Source: DASVEE01 sp036399695
GTDB taxonomy: Bacteria > Acidobacteriota > Thermoanaerobaculia > Gp7-AA8
Assembly (NCBI GenBank): GCA_036399695.1
Contig: DASWMP010000112.1
Location: 1 to 20,956, forward strand
Direction of reading: 5' to 3'
DNA: 20,956 nt
The translations under genes and the position numbers were made by a program. The notes beneath the pieces are model-generated. The model worked only from the letters and a program-made list of their open reading frames with translations, did not search any database and was not told the DNA's origin. This document shows positions 7,139-13,848 of this stretch, in pieces. Each line of letters begins with the position of its first letter. The stretch's first letter is position 1.

Positions 7139-9505
7139 CTACTTCTTCTTGCTGGCTCGCTTGCTCGAGCTCCCGGACTTTTTGCTCGAGCCGCCCTTCT
7201 TCCTCGAGCCGCCCTTCGGCTTCGGCGGAATCATTTCGATCGTCGGTTGGCCGACGCGCTCCTCGCTCGCGAGGCTTTCCATCTGCACCACATGAACAGG
7301 GTTACGGATAGCCTCTACGGTGATCGCCGCCAGTTGCTGAGGCGTGGCTTCCACATCGCGGAGCTCGGCTGGAATCGGCAGATCGGCCGCCATCTTCGCC
7401 GCCGCACCGCCGGTGGCGGCGATCGGCAGGAGGCGCCGCTGCTGGCGGATGGCCTCTTCGCCGATCCACTCCGTCCCGCCGATCCCGGCGATGAGCACGA
7501 CCGCCGTTGCATCCTCGACCGAGCGCGTCACAGCCCGATGATCGGCGTCGAAGAAGAGCCGCCGCCCCGGCAATGACGGACGCGGCTCGACGCGGTCGCT
7601 GACGTAATGGCGGATGGCGTCGTGCAGCGTGTCGGGCGCGCCGAGGTACGCCGCCACGTAGCCTGCCGTGACCTCTTCGTCGATGCCGCGCCAGCCGCCG
7701 GTAGCCAGACCATAGCCGGCATTCGCCAGCGCCGCTCCGAGCGCGCGCGCCGTCTGCTCCGAGTTCTGCGACAGCTTGCGCGCGCTGCCGGCGACGAGGA
7801 TCCATTCCTTCGGCGACGTTGATTGGCGCAACGGTATGTGCGTCGGAAGCGGGATATGGCCGTATGACTTCTCGGTTCTGCCGTTGCGCTGTGTGATGCG
7901 GAGCCGCGTCCGTGCTCCAATCTCCAGTGCCCCCACCATGTAGCCGCTTCTGGACGCTCGGTCGCCGTACCTGTCGGATAGCAACGGCGCAACGATCAAC
8001 GAACGTTTGATCTTTTTTTTCGACTCGTGGCCGGTGAGCTGCACGGTGAACGGGTGCTGACGCTCGTCGCGTTGGGGAGTAGTGGCGGTGAGGAGAATCG
8101 TGACGTGATGCGCGTTCTGCCACTCCTGGAGGCCTCGGCCGATGGCCTGCTCCAATTGCAGGTAGTTCTCGAATGACCGGCAGCCGGCAACCCCGATGAA
8201 GGCGCCGTGGTGCACGAGCGTCGCCGCGAAGTCGCCTGGATTCGCGCTACGCCGGATCGATGGCGGGTCGAGATGCGTAGCCGCTACGAGGAATTCCCGG
8301 ACATCGTCATTCTCCCCCGGCAGGAGCAGCACGACAGGCGTAGCGCCTGCGGCGCGCCGCATGTTCTTGATCCTTTCCACCACGGCCTCGAACTGCTTGC
8401 TCGAGCCGCGCATCGTCAGGCCGCCAGCGACGAAAATTGCATCCACCGGCTCGCGCCTCAGGTGCTCGGCAATCTGATACTCGACCGCGGTGGGGGCGGC
8501 GTCGACCGCGTACATGCCGCTGATGAGCAGGAAGCGAAACGTCACGAAATTGCGCGGCTCTCCGGCCGCTATCAGGGAATGCTCGGAGCCATCCATCGCC
8601 CTCAGGGACATACGATGTTCCTGCAGTGCGTCCTCCATCGCCCAGATGGCGGCTTTGCGGCCCTTCTCCTTCGCCACCTTGGCGTAGTCGCTGCGGCGAT
8701 CCTCAGCGAAGCGGCGGATCAGAGCGAGGTAGCGGCCCTGAGACTCGCGCTCGTTCATCTGCTCCACGCCCGGCGCGGGCACGTGGACGCTGCCGGTGCG
8801 AGGCACCGTCACGGGCGCATTTTGTACACGCAGGATCAGCGGATCGGTGAGCGGCACCGTGATGGCGTTGCCGCCGAGCAGCGGCTCGCGGCTGAGTTCC
8901 AAGCCGCGGGGCTCGGCCGTCAATCGCGCCCAGATCTCCGTCGGCGTGAGCGCACCGCGCAACAGCGGCCACACTTCTGGGGGCACGTTCGGTGCGCCTG
9001 GTTCGATACGCAGCGCGTGACCGAGCTGCTGATCCGCCACGAGGCGCACCGCCCAGGCCGCGGGAAGCTGGCGCACCCACGACGACAGGCGCGGCAGCGT
9101 GCGCAGTGCCCAGCGCGCCACCGCAATCGCGTCGGTCCCGTGCAGCGCCTCCACGATTGATTTCAGGATCGCATCGATGGCCGCTTCGTCGCGGCGCATC
9201 GTGTGCCAGTGCAGCTCGTCTTCCAATTGCACGAGCGGCGACGCTTGTGCGTGTGCGGCGACGATGACCGCCCGGGCGCGCTGTCGCTCGCTTTCGGTCA
9301 ATTCGACGGCGCAGCGTTCGCGCAGCGCTTCCGCTTTTTCCGGCGCCAGCACCAGCCACGACGTGCTGCGCGCTTCGACGAAATCGCTGAACCAGAAATC
9401 GGCTTCGGCGTCGGCGCCGGCCTCCGGGAGGAGCTCGAGGCGCAGCTTGCGCAGCAGCTCCGGCTCTACGCGCGCGGCCAGTGAGGCCAGCAGGGCGAGC
9501 TTCAT
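7139..9505 (-). CDS. Large partner protein: N-terminal helical region, degenerate metallophosphoesterase and SLOG-like domain
   Basis: The protein has 788 residues. The start is the ATG at 9505, overlapping the vWA stop codon (ATGA), with AGAAGGGCGG just upstream. Residues 1-315 are an uncharacterised, largely helical region. Residues about 320-550 follow the calcineurin-like phosphoesterase pattern but have lost its metal ligands. The D-x-H motif reads ISGMY at 328-332, GD reads GG at 361-362, GNHD reads GEND at 397-400, and GHxH reads GHES at 492-495. Residues about 567-735 resemble SLOG/LOG Rossmann domains: 'ILVAGS', 'GYGLATGGWRGIDEEVTAGY' (598-616) and 'AVVLIAGIGGTEWIGEEA' (668-685). A Lys/Ser-rich tail ends the protein (762-788). 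SLOG domains bind NAD- or nucleotide-derived ligands, and in Thoeris ThsA one senses a TIR-made cyclic ADP-ribose. Being last in a TIR-MoxR-vWA operon, this protein is the probable sensor or scaffold, corresponding by position to vWA-MoxR-associated proteins. No obvious killing domain is seen. Confidence 0.8.
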   Translation of the reverse strand: MKLALLASLAARVEPELLRKLRLELLPEAGADAEADFWFSDFVEARSTSWLVLAPEKAEALRERCAVELTESERQRARAVIVAAHAQASPLVQLEDELHWHTMRRDEAAIDAILKSIVEALHGTDAIAVARWALRTLPRLSSWVRQLPAAWAVRLVADQQLGHALRIEPGAPNVPPEVWPLLRGALTPTEIWARLTAEPRGLELSREPLLGGNAITVPLTDPLILRVQNAPVTVPRTGSVHVPAPGVEQMNERESQGRYLALIRRFAEDRRSDYAKVAKEKGRKAAIWAMEDALQEHRMSLRAMDGSEHSLIAAGEPRNFVTFRFLLISGMYAVDAAPTAVEYQIAEHLRREPVDAIFVAGGLTMRGSSKQFEAVVERIKNMRRAAGATPVVLLLPGENDDVREFLVAATHLDPPSIRRSANPGDFAATLVHHGAFIGVAGCRSFENYLQLEQAIGRGLQEWQNAHHVTILLTATTPQRDERQHPFTVQLTGHESKKKIKRSLIVAPLLSDRYGDRASRSGYMVGALEIGARTRLRITQRNGRTEKSYGHIPLPTHIPLRQSTSPKEWILVAGSARKLSQNSEQTARALGAALANAGYGLATGGWRGIDEEVTAGYVAAYLGAPDTLHDAIRHYVSDRVEPRPSLPGRRLFFDADHRAVTRSVEDATAVVLIAGIGGTEWIGEEAIRQQRRLLPIAATGGAAAKMAADLPIPAELRDVEATPQQLAAITVEAIRNPVHVVQMESLASEERVGQPTIEMIPPKPKGGSRKKGGSSKKSGSSSKRASKKK

Positions 9506-10425
9506 CGACGGACCGCCCTTCTCGCGCGGCCGGTGGTGAGCGGGCGGTCCCACTGCAGGATCGTCATGACGCGGCGGAGCGGGGCGGGCCAGCGTCGCGG
9601 CGGATAGGGAACGAAGGCGATGACGGGGCAGCCGGCCTGCCGTGCGGCCGTGGCGAAGCGCAGCCACTCCTCGGTGCTCGCCGCGTTGTCGAGTGCTTCG
9701 GGTTCGGCAATGCCAAGGTCCGTCAGCAGGACCACGGGCGTACCGCGCGTGGGGAAAGCGTAAGGACGAACACCGCGTAGTCCGCGCGTGAGGCCGCGCA
9801 GCGGCGAGCCGATGAAAGCGCCGCTGGCGACGCGCTGGCGTCCGGCGACGCGCACGACCGCCGCGCTGAAGCTGGCCTGATCGCGGAGAAACGGCATCAT
9901 GCCGCTGCTCTTGTCGTGGAGGAGCTGGATCCCGCGGCGCATGCTCTGGCGCGTCCGCAGCGGCAGGCGGTCGAGCGGTTCGCGGCGGGCGACGCGTTCT
10001 ATGGCCCGGCTGACGTCGATCCCGCTGCTTACCGGCGTCGACAGCGCGGCCGTCAGGATCGTGCGCGTCGACAGCGGCGCCAGGAGCGGTTCGAGCGGAG
10101 GGCGAGGCTCGTCGCGTTCAGAGCCGGTGGCGGACGGCGGCGTGCGTTCGGTAGTGAGCTGGAACGACGGAGCCTTCCCTTCGGGCCTGTGGCTTTCGAG
10201 ACGGCTGGGGATGAATGACACCACTGTCTGCGGCGGCTCCGGCGATGGTGGCAGCGGCTGCGGTGCGGGCTCGGGCAGCGGAGGTAGTAACGGAGGTTCT
10301 TCCAACAACGCCTGCGTCACCGGCAGGCCGAGGAGCTCGGCGATGCGCCGTTCGATTGCGGCGTCGGCCGGATCGAGCCGTTCGAGCGCCGTCGCCAGAT
10401 CGCCGAGGAAGAGCGTCGCTCTCAC
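9502..10425 (-). CDS. vWA-type protein, partner of the MoxR ATPase
   Basis: The 307-residue protein starts with GTG at 10425, which overlaps the MoxR stop codon by four bases (GTGA). Residues 1-42 form a short helical region, followed by a proline-rich linker (43-66) and a disordered stretch to about 115. From about 125 it resembles the vWA domains paired with MoxR ATPases: 'GIQLLHDKSSGMMPFLRDQ' (165-183) stands where the MIDAS strand lies, and 'PVVLLTDLG' (230-238) carries the second metal-site aspartate. The MIDAS motif reads D-K-S-S-G instead of D-x-S-x-S, so metal binding may be weak. MoxR-vWA pairs act as chaperone-like remodelling machines, with the vWA protein recruiting the client. 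Here the clients could be the TIR or SLOG proteins of the same operon. The vWA call rests on motif spacing and context. Confidence 0.75.
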   Translation of the reverse strand: MRATLFLGDLATALERLDPADAAIERRIAELLGLPVTQALLEEPPLLPPLPEPAPQPLPPSPEPPQTVVSFIPSRLESHRPEGKAPSFQLTTERTPPSATGSERDEPRPPLEPLLAPLSTRTILTAALSTPVSSGIDVSRAIERVARREPLDRLPLRTRQSMRRGIQLLHDKSSGMMPFLRDQASFSAAVVRVAGRQRVASGAFIGSPLRGLTRGLRGVRPYAFPTRGTPVVLLTDLGIAEPEALDNAASTEEWLRFATAARQAGCPVIAFVPYPPRRWPAPLRRVMTILQWDRPLTTGRARRAVRR

Positions 10426-11396
10426 TTCGCTCCGGCCTCCTGCGTCGTGTGCGTCTTCTCGAGAACGACGCGGGCGATCTCCTTCCAGATATCGCTCTTC
10501 TGGCGCATGTCGCGCGTCGAGAGAAGACGATCGCAGGCGGCGATGGCGTCGAGATACTCGGCGGTGCTCGGCTGCGCTTCGCCCGCTCGTTTCTTCTCGT
10601 CGACCACCTCGAAGAGAAAGTCGGCGATCCGTTCGCAGAGTCCGGGATCGGCCTTCGGAAAATGCTCGCGGGCGATCTCGAGCAGCCGTTCCTTGTCCGG
10701 GCGGTCGAACGAGGTCACGACGCAGCGGCGCACGAAGGCGGCGGGCAACTCGCGCTCCTCGTTCGTCGTGATGACGACGAGCGGCGGCAGTTCCCCGTCC
10801 GGCACCTTGATCGTCCGTTCCGGATAGGTGAGCGAGAACTGCATCGAGCCGAGCGGCACCAGGAGGTTGTTCGGCACGTCCGGATCGGCTTTGTCGATCT
10901 CGTCGAGCAGGACGACCGCGCGCTCGTCCTTGTACTTGTCGCCGGCCGGATCGACTGCCGGTTCGACGTCGTCATGCGGTTCGTCCAGCCCGCGCAGCCT
11001 CGCCGTCCTGCGGTCGAAGGCCCACCAGAGCGGACCCGGTTGAATGTAGCGATTGGCGATGTACGTCTTGTTGCCGGTGGCGTCGGCGAGCTGGCGCACC
11101 CTGTCGAAGCGCCACAGCAGGTCGCGCGCTTCCGTGACGGACGAGACGACGTGCTCGTAATAGCGCCAGCCGAGCTTCAACGCCACGTTCTGCGCCAGCG
11201 ACGACTTGCCCGATCCCGAGGGACCGCGCACGAGCAGCGGGCGCGCGGTGGCGATGGCCACGTTCACCGCCAGCTCGATGTCGGGGTTGTAGACGTAGAC
11301 GGCGCCGTCACGCCGGTCGCCGGCGGCGGAGCGCGGCTGCACGTCCTTCGGCAGCGGCTTGTCGGCTTCGAAGATCCGTTTGTACTGCACGCTCAT
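10422..11396 (-). CDS. MoxR-type AAA+ ATPase
   Basis: The 324-residue single AAA+ module has Walker A GPSGSGKS at 58-65, Walker B VVLLDEIDKAD at 161-171, sensor-1 TTN at 211-213 and the arginine pair in AFVRRC at 220-225. The order and the 'NNLLVPLGSMQFSL' segment after Walker B are typical of MoxR-like ATPases. The protein would hydrolyse ATP as a hexamer to remodel partner proteins together with the vWA protein encoded next. An acidic insert at about 135-158 precedes Walker B. The ATG at 11396 is 12 bases after the TIR stop codon, with GGAG eight bases upstream. The downstream gene overlaps by GTGA, so translation of the two is coupled. The ATPase call is secure. The conflict-system role comes from context. 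Confidence 0.93.
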   Translation of the reverse strand: MSVQYKRIFEADKPLPKDVQPRSAAGDRRDGAVYVYNPDIELAVNVAIATARPLLVRGPSGSGKSSLAQNVALKLGWRYYEHVVSSVTEARDLLWRFDRVRQLADATGNKTYIANRYIQPGPLWWAFDRRTARLRGLDEPHDDVEPAVDPAGDKYKDERAVVLLDEIDKADPDVPNNLLVPLGSMQFSLTYPERTIKVPDGELPPLVVITTNEERELPAAFVRRCVVTSFDRPDKERLLEIAREHFPKADPGLCERIADFLFEVVDEKKRAGEAQPSTAEYLDAIAACDRLLSTRDMRQKSDIWKEIARVVLEKTHTTQEAGAK

Positions 11397-11408
11397 GGTG
11401 TTGTCTCC

Positions 11409-12629
11409 TCATCTGCCGAGGCTCTCGCGTGTTTTCGCGATGCGCCGGGCCTCGCGGATCTGCTGGCGTACTTCCTCTTCCTTCACCGGATCGATCTTCG
11501 GGAGCAGGATCTCGACGCCGGCGTTCTTCAGCGCTGATTCGTCCCACTGCGCTCCGGCCAGCACGACGAAGACGCAGTACGGAAACGCCGTGCGTAACTC
11601 GTCGAGGACGTCCGTCTCGACCGGGCCGTGCAGCAGGACGAACACTGGGTCGCCCTTCTTCTGCCGTCGCTCCAGTTCTTTCGGGACGTCGTCTGCGCTG
11701 AAGTCGGGATCGGAGCCGTCGTCGAGCTGATTGAGCAGCTCGTCCGAAAGCGAGCCGACCAGGTCGTGCCCGCCGACGTTCGTCAGCGTGATGACGGTCC
11801 AGTGATCGGTATGGCAGCGCGCGCGCTGCACGTAGAACGTCCCGGTCTGCTCGAGCTTCGAACTGAGCGCGACGGCGGGACGTTTGCCCGCGTCTTTCGC
11901 CAGTGCCACGCGCGGGATCGGCACGACCGCCAGTGGATTCGCGGTGAAGGGGGCGAGCAGGTTGATGACGACGCGGAGGTCGTCCGCGCTCATGTAGATG
12001 GCCAGATCGGAGAGGGCGGCATTCACGAGCGTCAGGTCGGCGTGGAAGAGATCGCGCGCGAACTGAGCGTGCAGCGGCAGCGATGGCGACCACTCCAGCC
12101 GTGTCCCCAGCTTCTCGGCCGCCAGCTTCAGCTTCGCCGCGTCGATCTGCCGGAAGCGGAAGGCGATCGCGTCCTGGATGCGCTGCAGTGGATTGGTGGA
12201 CCGCTGCGGACCCAGCGCCTTGTGGACTTTGGCGACGACGTTCGGATCGGCCGCTTTTACCGGTTGGATCTCTCCGAGCTGGATGGCCGCGAAAGCTCCT
12301 TCGCTCAGCATCGGCGGGGTGACTTCAGGGAAGAGCACCGGGACCACATGGAACGTCGGGTCGAGCGCGTGCCGCCAGCCGAAGATCGTCGCTTCCTTCT
12401 GCACCCACACCGAGTCTCTGTACGCTTCTTCAGAGAACAGGATGACGGCCGCGTCGGCGATGGCCAGCGCGGTGTGGAGCTGATCGCGCCAGCGCATCCC
12501 CGCGGTGATGCGCTGCCGGTCGACGAAGACGTCCCACTGCAGCGCTTTCAGCCCCTGCTCCAATTGCGCGAGCAGCGCCGCGGCTGCAGGCGTTTTGGCG
12601 CTGTGGCTGATGAACACGAGCGGCTGCAT
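11409..12629 (-). CDS. TIR-domain protein, first gene of the TIR-MoxR-vWA-SLOG operon
   Basis: The 406-residue protein begins directly with a TIR domain (about 1-135). Strand A is 'PLVFISHS', followed by 'WDVFVDRQRITAGMRWRDQLHTALAIADAAVILFSEEAYRDS' in family order, then 'VWVQKEA'. E79 in that last motif aligns with the catalytic glutamate of NAD-cleaving TIR proteins ('S..W...E'). It is therefore a candidate NADase or cyclic-ADP-ribose-type cyclase. Residues about 140-406 form an alpha/beta region I do not recognise, with a hydrophobic core strand 'DPVFVLLHGPVETDVL' near 320-335. It may contact the MoxR/vWA pair. The start ATG at 12629 has no Shine-Dalgarno sequence, and a TACAAT lies 12 bases upstream. 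No signal peptide is seen, so it is cytoplasmic. Eukaryote-like adaptor TIRs lack enzymatic activity, but E79 and the operon favour an active one. Confidence 0.9.
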   Translation of the reverse strand: MQPLVFISHSAKTPAAAALLAQLEQGLKALQWDVFVDRQRITAGMRWRDQLHTALAIADAAVILFSEEAYRDSVWVQKEATIFGWRHALDPTFHVVPVLFPEVTPPMLSEGAFAAIQLGEIQPVKAADPNVVAKVHKALGPQRSTNPLQRIQDAIAFRFRQIDAAKLKLAAEKLGTRLEWSPSLPLHAQFARDLFHADLTLVNAALSDLAIYMSADDLRVVINLLAPFTANPLAVVPIPRVALAKDAGKRPAVALSSKLEQTGTFYVQRARCHTDHWTVITLTNVGGHDLVGSLSDELLNQLDDGSDPDFSADDVPKELERRQKKGDPVFVLLHGPVETDVLDELRTAFPYCVFVVLAGAQWDESALKNAGVEILLPKIDPVKEEEVRQQIREARRIAKTRESLGR

Positions 12630-12641
12630 GGGGGTGCAGCC

Positions 12642-12647
12642 ATTGTA
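12642..12647 (-). promoter_or_regulatory. -10-like element for the TIR operon
   Basis: Read on the minus strand the sequence is TACAAT, 12 bases before the TIR start codon, giving a leader of only a few bases. No good -35 is visible. The 31-bp palindrome at 12674-12749 begins 26 bp further upstream. Confidence 0.35.
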
Positions 12648-12673
12648 GGGGAGCTATGGAGCTAAGAAGAGAT

Positions 12674-12749
12674 CTCGGAGTGCGGGGGCGAACGCCACCG
12701 CTCTGCGATACGTGTACAAGAGCGGTGGCGTTCGCCACCGCACTCCGAG
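12674..12749. repeat. 31-bp palindromic repeat between the SodC cluster and the TIR operon
   Basis: Arms 12674-12704 and 12719-12749 are reverse complements with a single mismatch and a 14-base loop. It starts seven bases before the exported protein's stop codon on the plus-coordinate axis and occupies most of the 126-bp gap between the two minus-strand gene groups. The outer CGGAGTGCGG is shared with the element at 6877-7032, so each side of the TIR operon carries a palindrome with related ends. Confidence 0.9.
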
Positions 12750-12755
12750 AACCTG

Positions 12756-13226
12756 CTACCGCGTGACCGTGACCGTCGTGCGCGCCGTTGCTGGCGTGCC
12801 GGTGTCGTCGCGGCCTTCCACCGACAGTTGCGCGCTCACGCCGCCGAAGAGGCGTTCGTCCGTCACCTCGTGGCGGGGCGTAAAGCGGTAGCGGAGCTCG
12901 CCGTTGGCCGGGACCGTGGTGGCGTAGCCGAGGCCGGCGATTTTCGCCGAGTCGTAGGACTCGTTGGCTACGGGGATGCTGCCGAGGGCCAGGACGTCGG
13001 CGGAGACGCGATCGATGGTCACGGCGCGGCCGCCGGTCTCGCGGATCAGCACCTCGAACGGGAAGTCGTACATGTTCCCGCCGGCGCCTCTGGCGACGAT
13101 CGGGTTCGGGACGATCTGGATCGAGAGGGCGCCGTGGCCGGGCTGCGACATGGTGTCATCGCCGCCGCGGCCGCCGGCGCAGAACGTCAGCAGAAGAAAG
13201 AGAGGAAGAACGGCAACACGCTTCAT
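12756..13226 (-). CDS. Small exported protein of unknown function
   Basis: The 156-residue protein has a clear signal sequence (MKRVAVLPLFLLLTFC). The cysteine at 16 could be a lipidation site, although 'LTFC' is not a standard lipobox. The mature part is predicted beta-rich: 'ALSIQIVPNPIVAR', 'FPFEVLIRETGGRAVTIDRVSADV' and 'LRYRFTPRHEVTDERLFGGVSAQLSVEG', ending in 'ARTTVTVTR'. This is suggestive of an immunoglobulin-like sandwich. I recognise no family. It lies six bases after the sodC stop codon, with AAGG as Shine-Dalgarno overlapping that stop codon and inside a hairpin, so it is probably co-translated with sodC. Confidence 0.75.
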   Translation of the reverse strand: MKRVAVLPLFLLLTFCAGGRGGDDTMSQPGHGALSIQIVPNPIVARGAGGNMYDFPFEVLIRETGGRAVTIDRVSADVLALGSIPVANESYDSAKIAGLGYATTVPANGELRYRFTPRHEVTDERLFGGVSAQLSVEGRDDTGTPATARTTVTVTR

Positions 13227-13244
13227 GCAGCCTTACGGCTGCAT
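13225..13244 (-). promoter_or_regulatory. Hairpin spanning the sodC stop codon and the next start codon
   Basis: ATGCAGCC and GGCTGCAT form a perfect 8-bp stem around a 4-base loop that contains the sodC TAA. Part of the Shine-Dalgarno and of the downstream ATG lie in the stem. Ribosomes finishing sodC would open it, which is a simple translational-coupling arrangement (inference). Confidence 0.5.
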
Positions 13245-13757
13245 CGGGCGTGCCTCAACCACGCCGCAGGCGATCCGGCCGCCGGCGTTGCCGGTCGGCT
13301 GAGTCGTCAGGTCGTCGGGATTCGCGTGCAGGATGACGGCGTGGCCCACGGCCGAGTTTGCCCCTTCGCCGAGCGTGAGCGAGCGCGTCGTGAAGGTCGT
13401 GCGCACGTTCCCGTTCGCGTCGGCCGTGACGTTGCCGAAATCACCGGCGTGGTGCGGAGTGGCGTCCGGCGCGCCGTGCGGCGTGGCCAGCGGGTTGAAG
13501 TGACCGCCGGCGGCGTTGCCGTTATCGCCGCAGTCCCCCTTCTCGTGCACGTGGAAGCCGTGCACGCCCGGCGGGACGTTCGTGAGGTCGACCGTCACGC
13601 GCACGCTGCCGTCGCCGAGCTGGTCGAAGTTGACGCTGCCGCGCGGCGTGTTGTTCGCCGTCGGCGCGAGCGTGGCCACCGCCGAGGGGCCGCTGGCCGT
13701 CGTCGCACAACCGGCGGCGACGAGGATCATGGATGCGAGGAGAGCGAGCTTTTTCAT
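13233..13757 (-). CDS. sodC: Superoxide dismutase [Cu-Zn], lipoprotein type
   Basis: This 174-residue periplasmic enzyme converts superoxide to oxygen and hydrogen peroxide. A lipoprotein signal ends VAAGC with C17 as lipidated residue, so it is probably anchored to a membrane. Metal ligands are in place: H69 and H71 in GFHVHEKGDC, H86 in GGHFNP, H94, H103 and D106 in HHAGDFGN, and H144 in VILHANPDDL. Disulphide C76-C164 and active-site R161 in GGRIACG are present. The ATG at 13757 has GGAG six bases upstream. The open frame continues 30 codons further up, through the heptamer repeat, but those codons are repeat sequence and precede the signal peptide. It is grouped with an exported protein downstream. 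Confidence 0.96.
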   Translation of the reverse strand: MKKLALLASMILVAAGCATTASGPSAVATLAPTANNTPRGSVNFDQLGDGSVRVTVDLTNVPPGVHGFHVHEKGDCGDNGNAAGGHFNPLATPHGAPDATPHHAGDFGNVTADANGNVRTTFTTRSLTLGEGANSAVGHAVILHANPDDLTTQPTGNAGGRIACGVVEARPMQP

Positions 13758-13781
13758 CAGTGCTCCTTTTTTAACGAGTTT

Positions 13782-13848
13782 GCGGTTGGCAGTTGGCGGT
13801 AGGCAGGAGAACGGTCTACTGCCAACCGCCAACTGCCTACCGCCCAAC
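13782..13848. repeat. Inverted GGCAGTT/GGCGGTT heptamer repeat, overlapping the YdjY-domain gene end
   Basis: Seven-base units GGCGGTT/GGCAGTT/GGCGGTA at 13782-13806 are repeated in reverse complement at about 13818-13848 around a short loop. It is the same family as 6761-6847. The minus-strand stop codon of the YdjY-domain gene (13837-13839) falls inside the right arm, so the repeat supplies the last codons and the stop. Confidence 0.8.

Noticed and set aside
9506..9667. N-terminal extension of the SLOG protein by 54 residues
   Set aside because: The extension lies inside the vWA gene and is Arg/Pro/His-rich shadow sequence. The ATG at 9505 has a Shine-Dalgarno sequence and the ATGA overlap.
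7139..12629. Classical Thoeris
   Set aside because: There is no ThsA-type Sir2 or transmembrane effector. MoxR and vWA genes are not part of Thoeris. Only the TIR/SLOG logic is shared.
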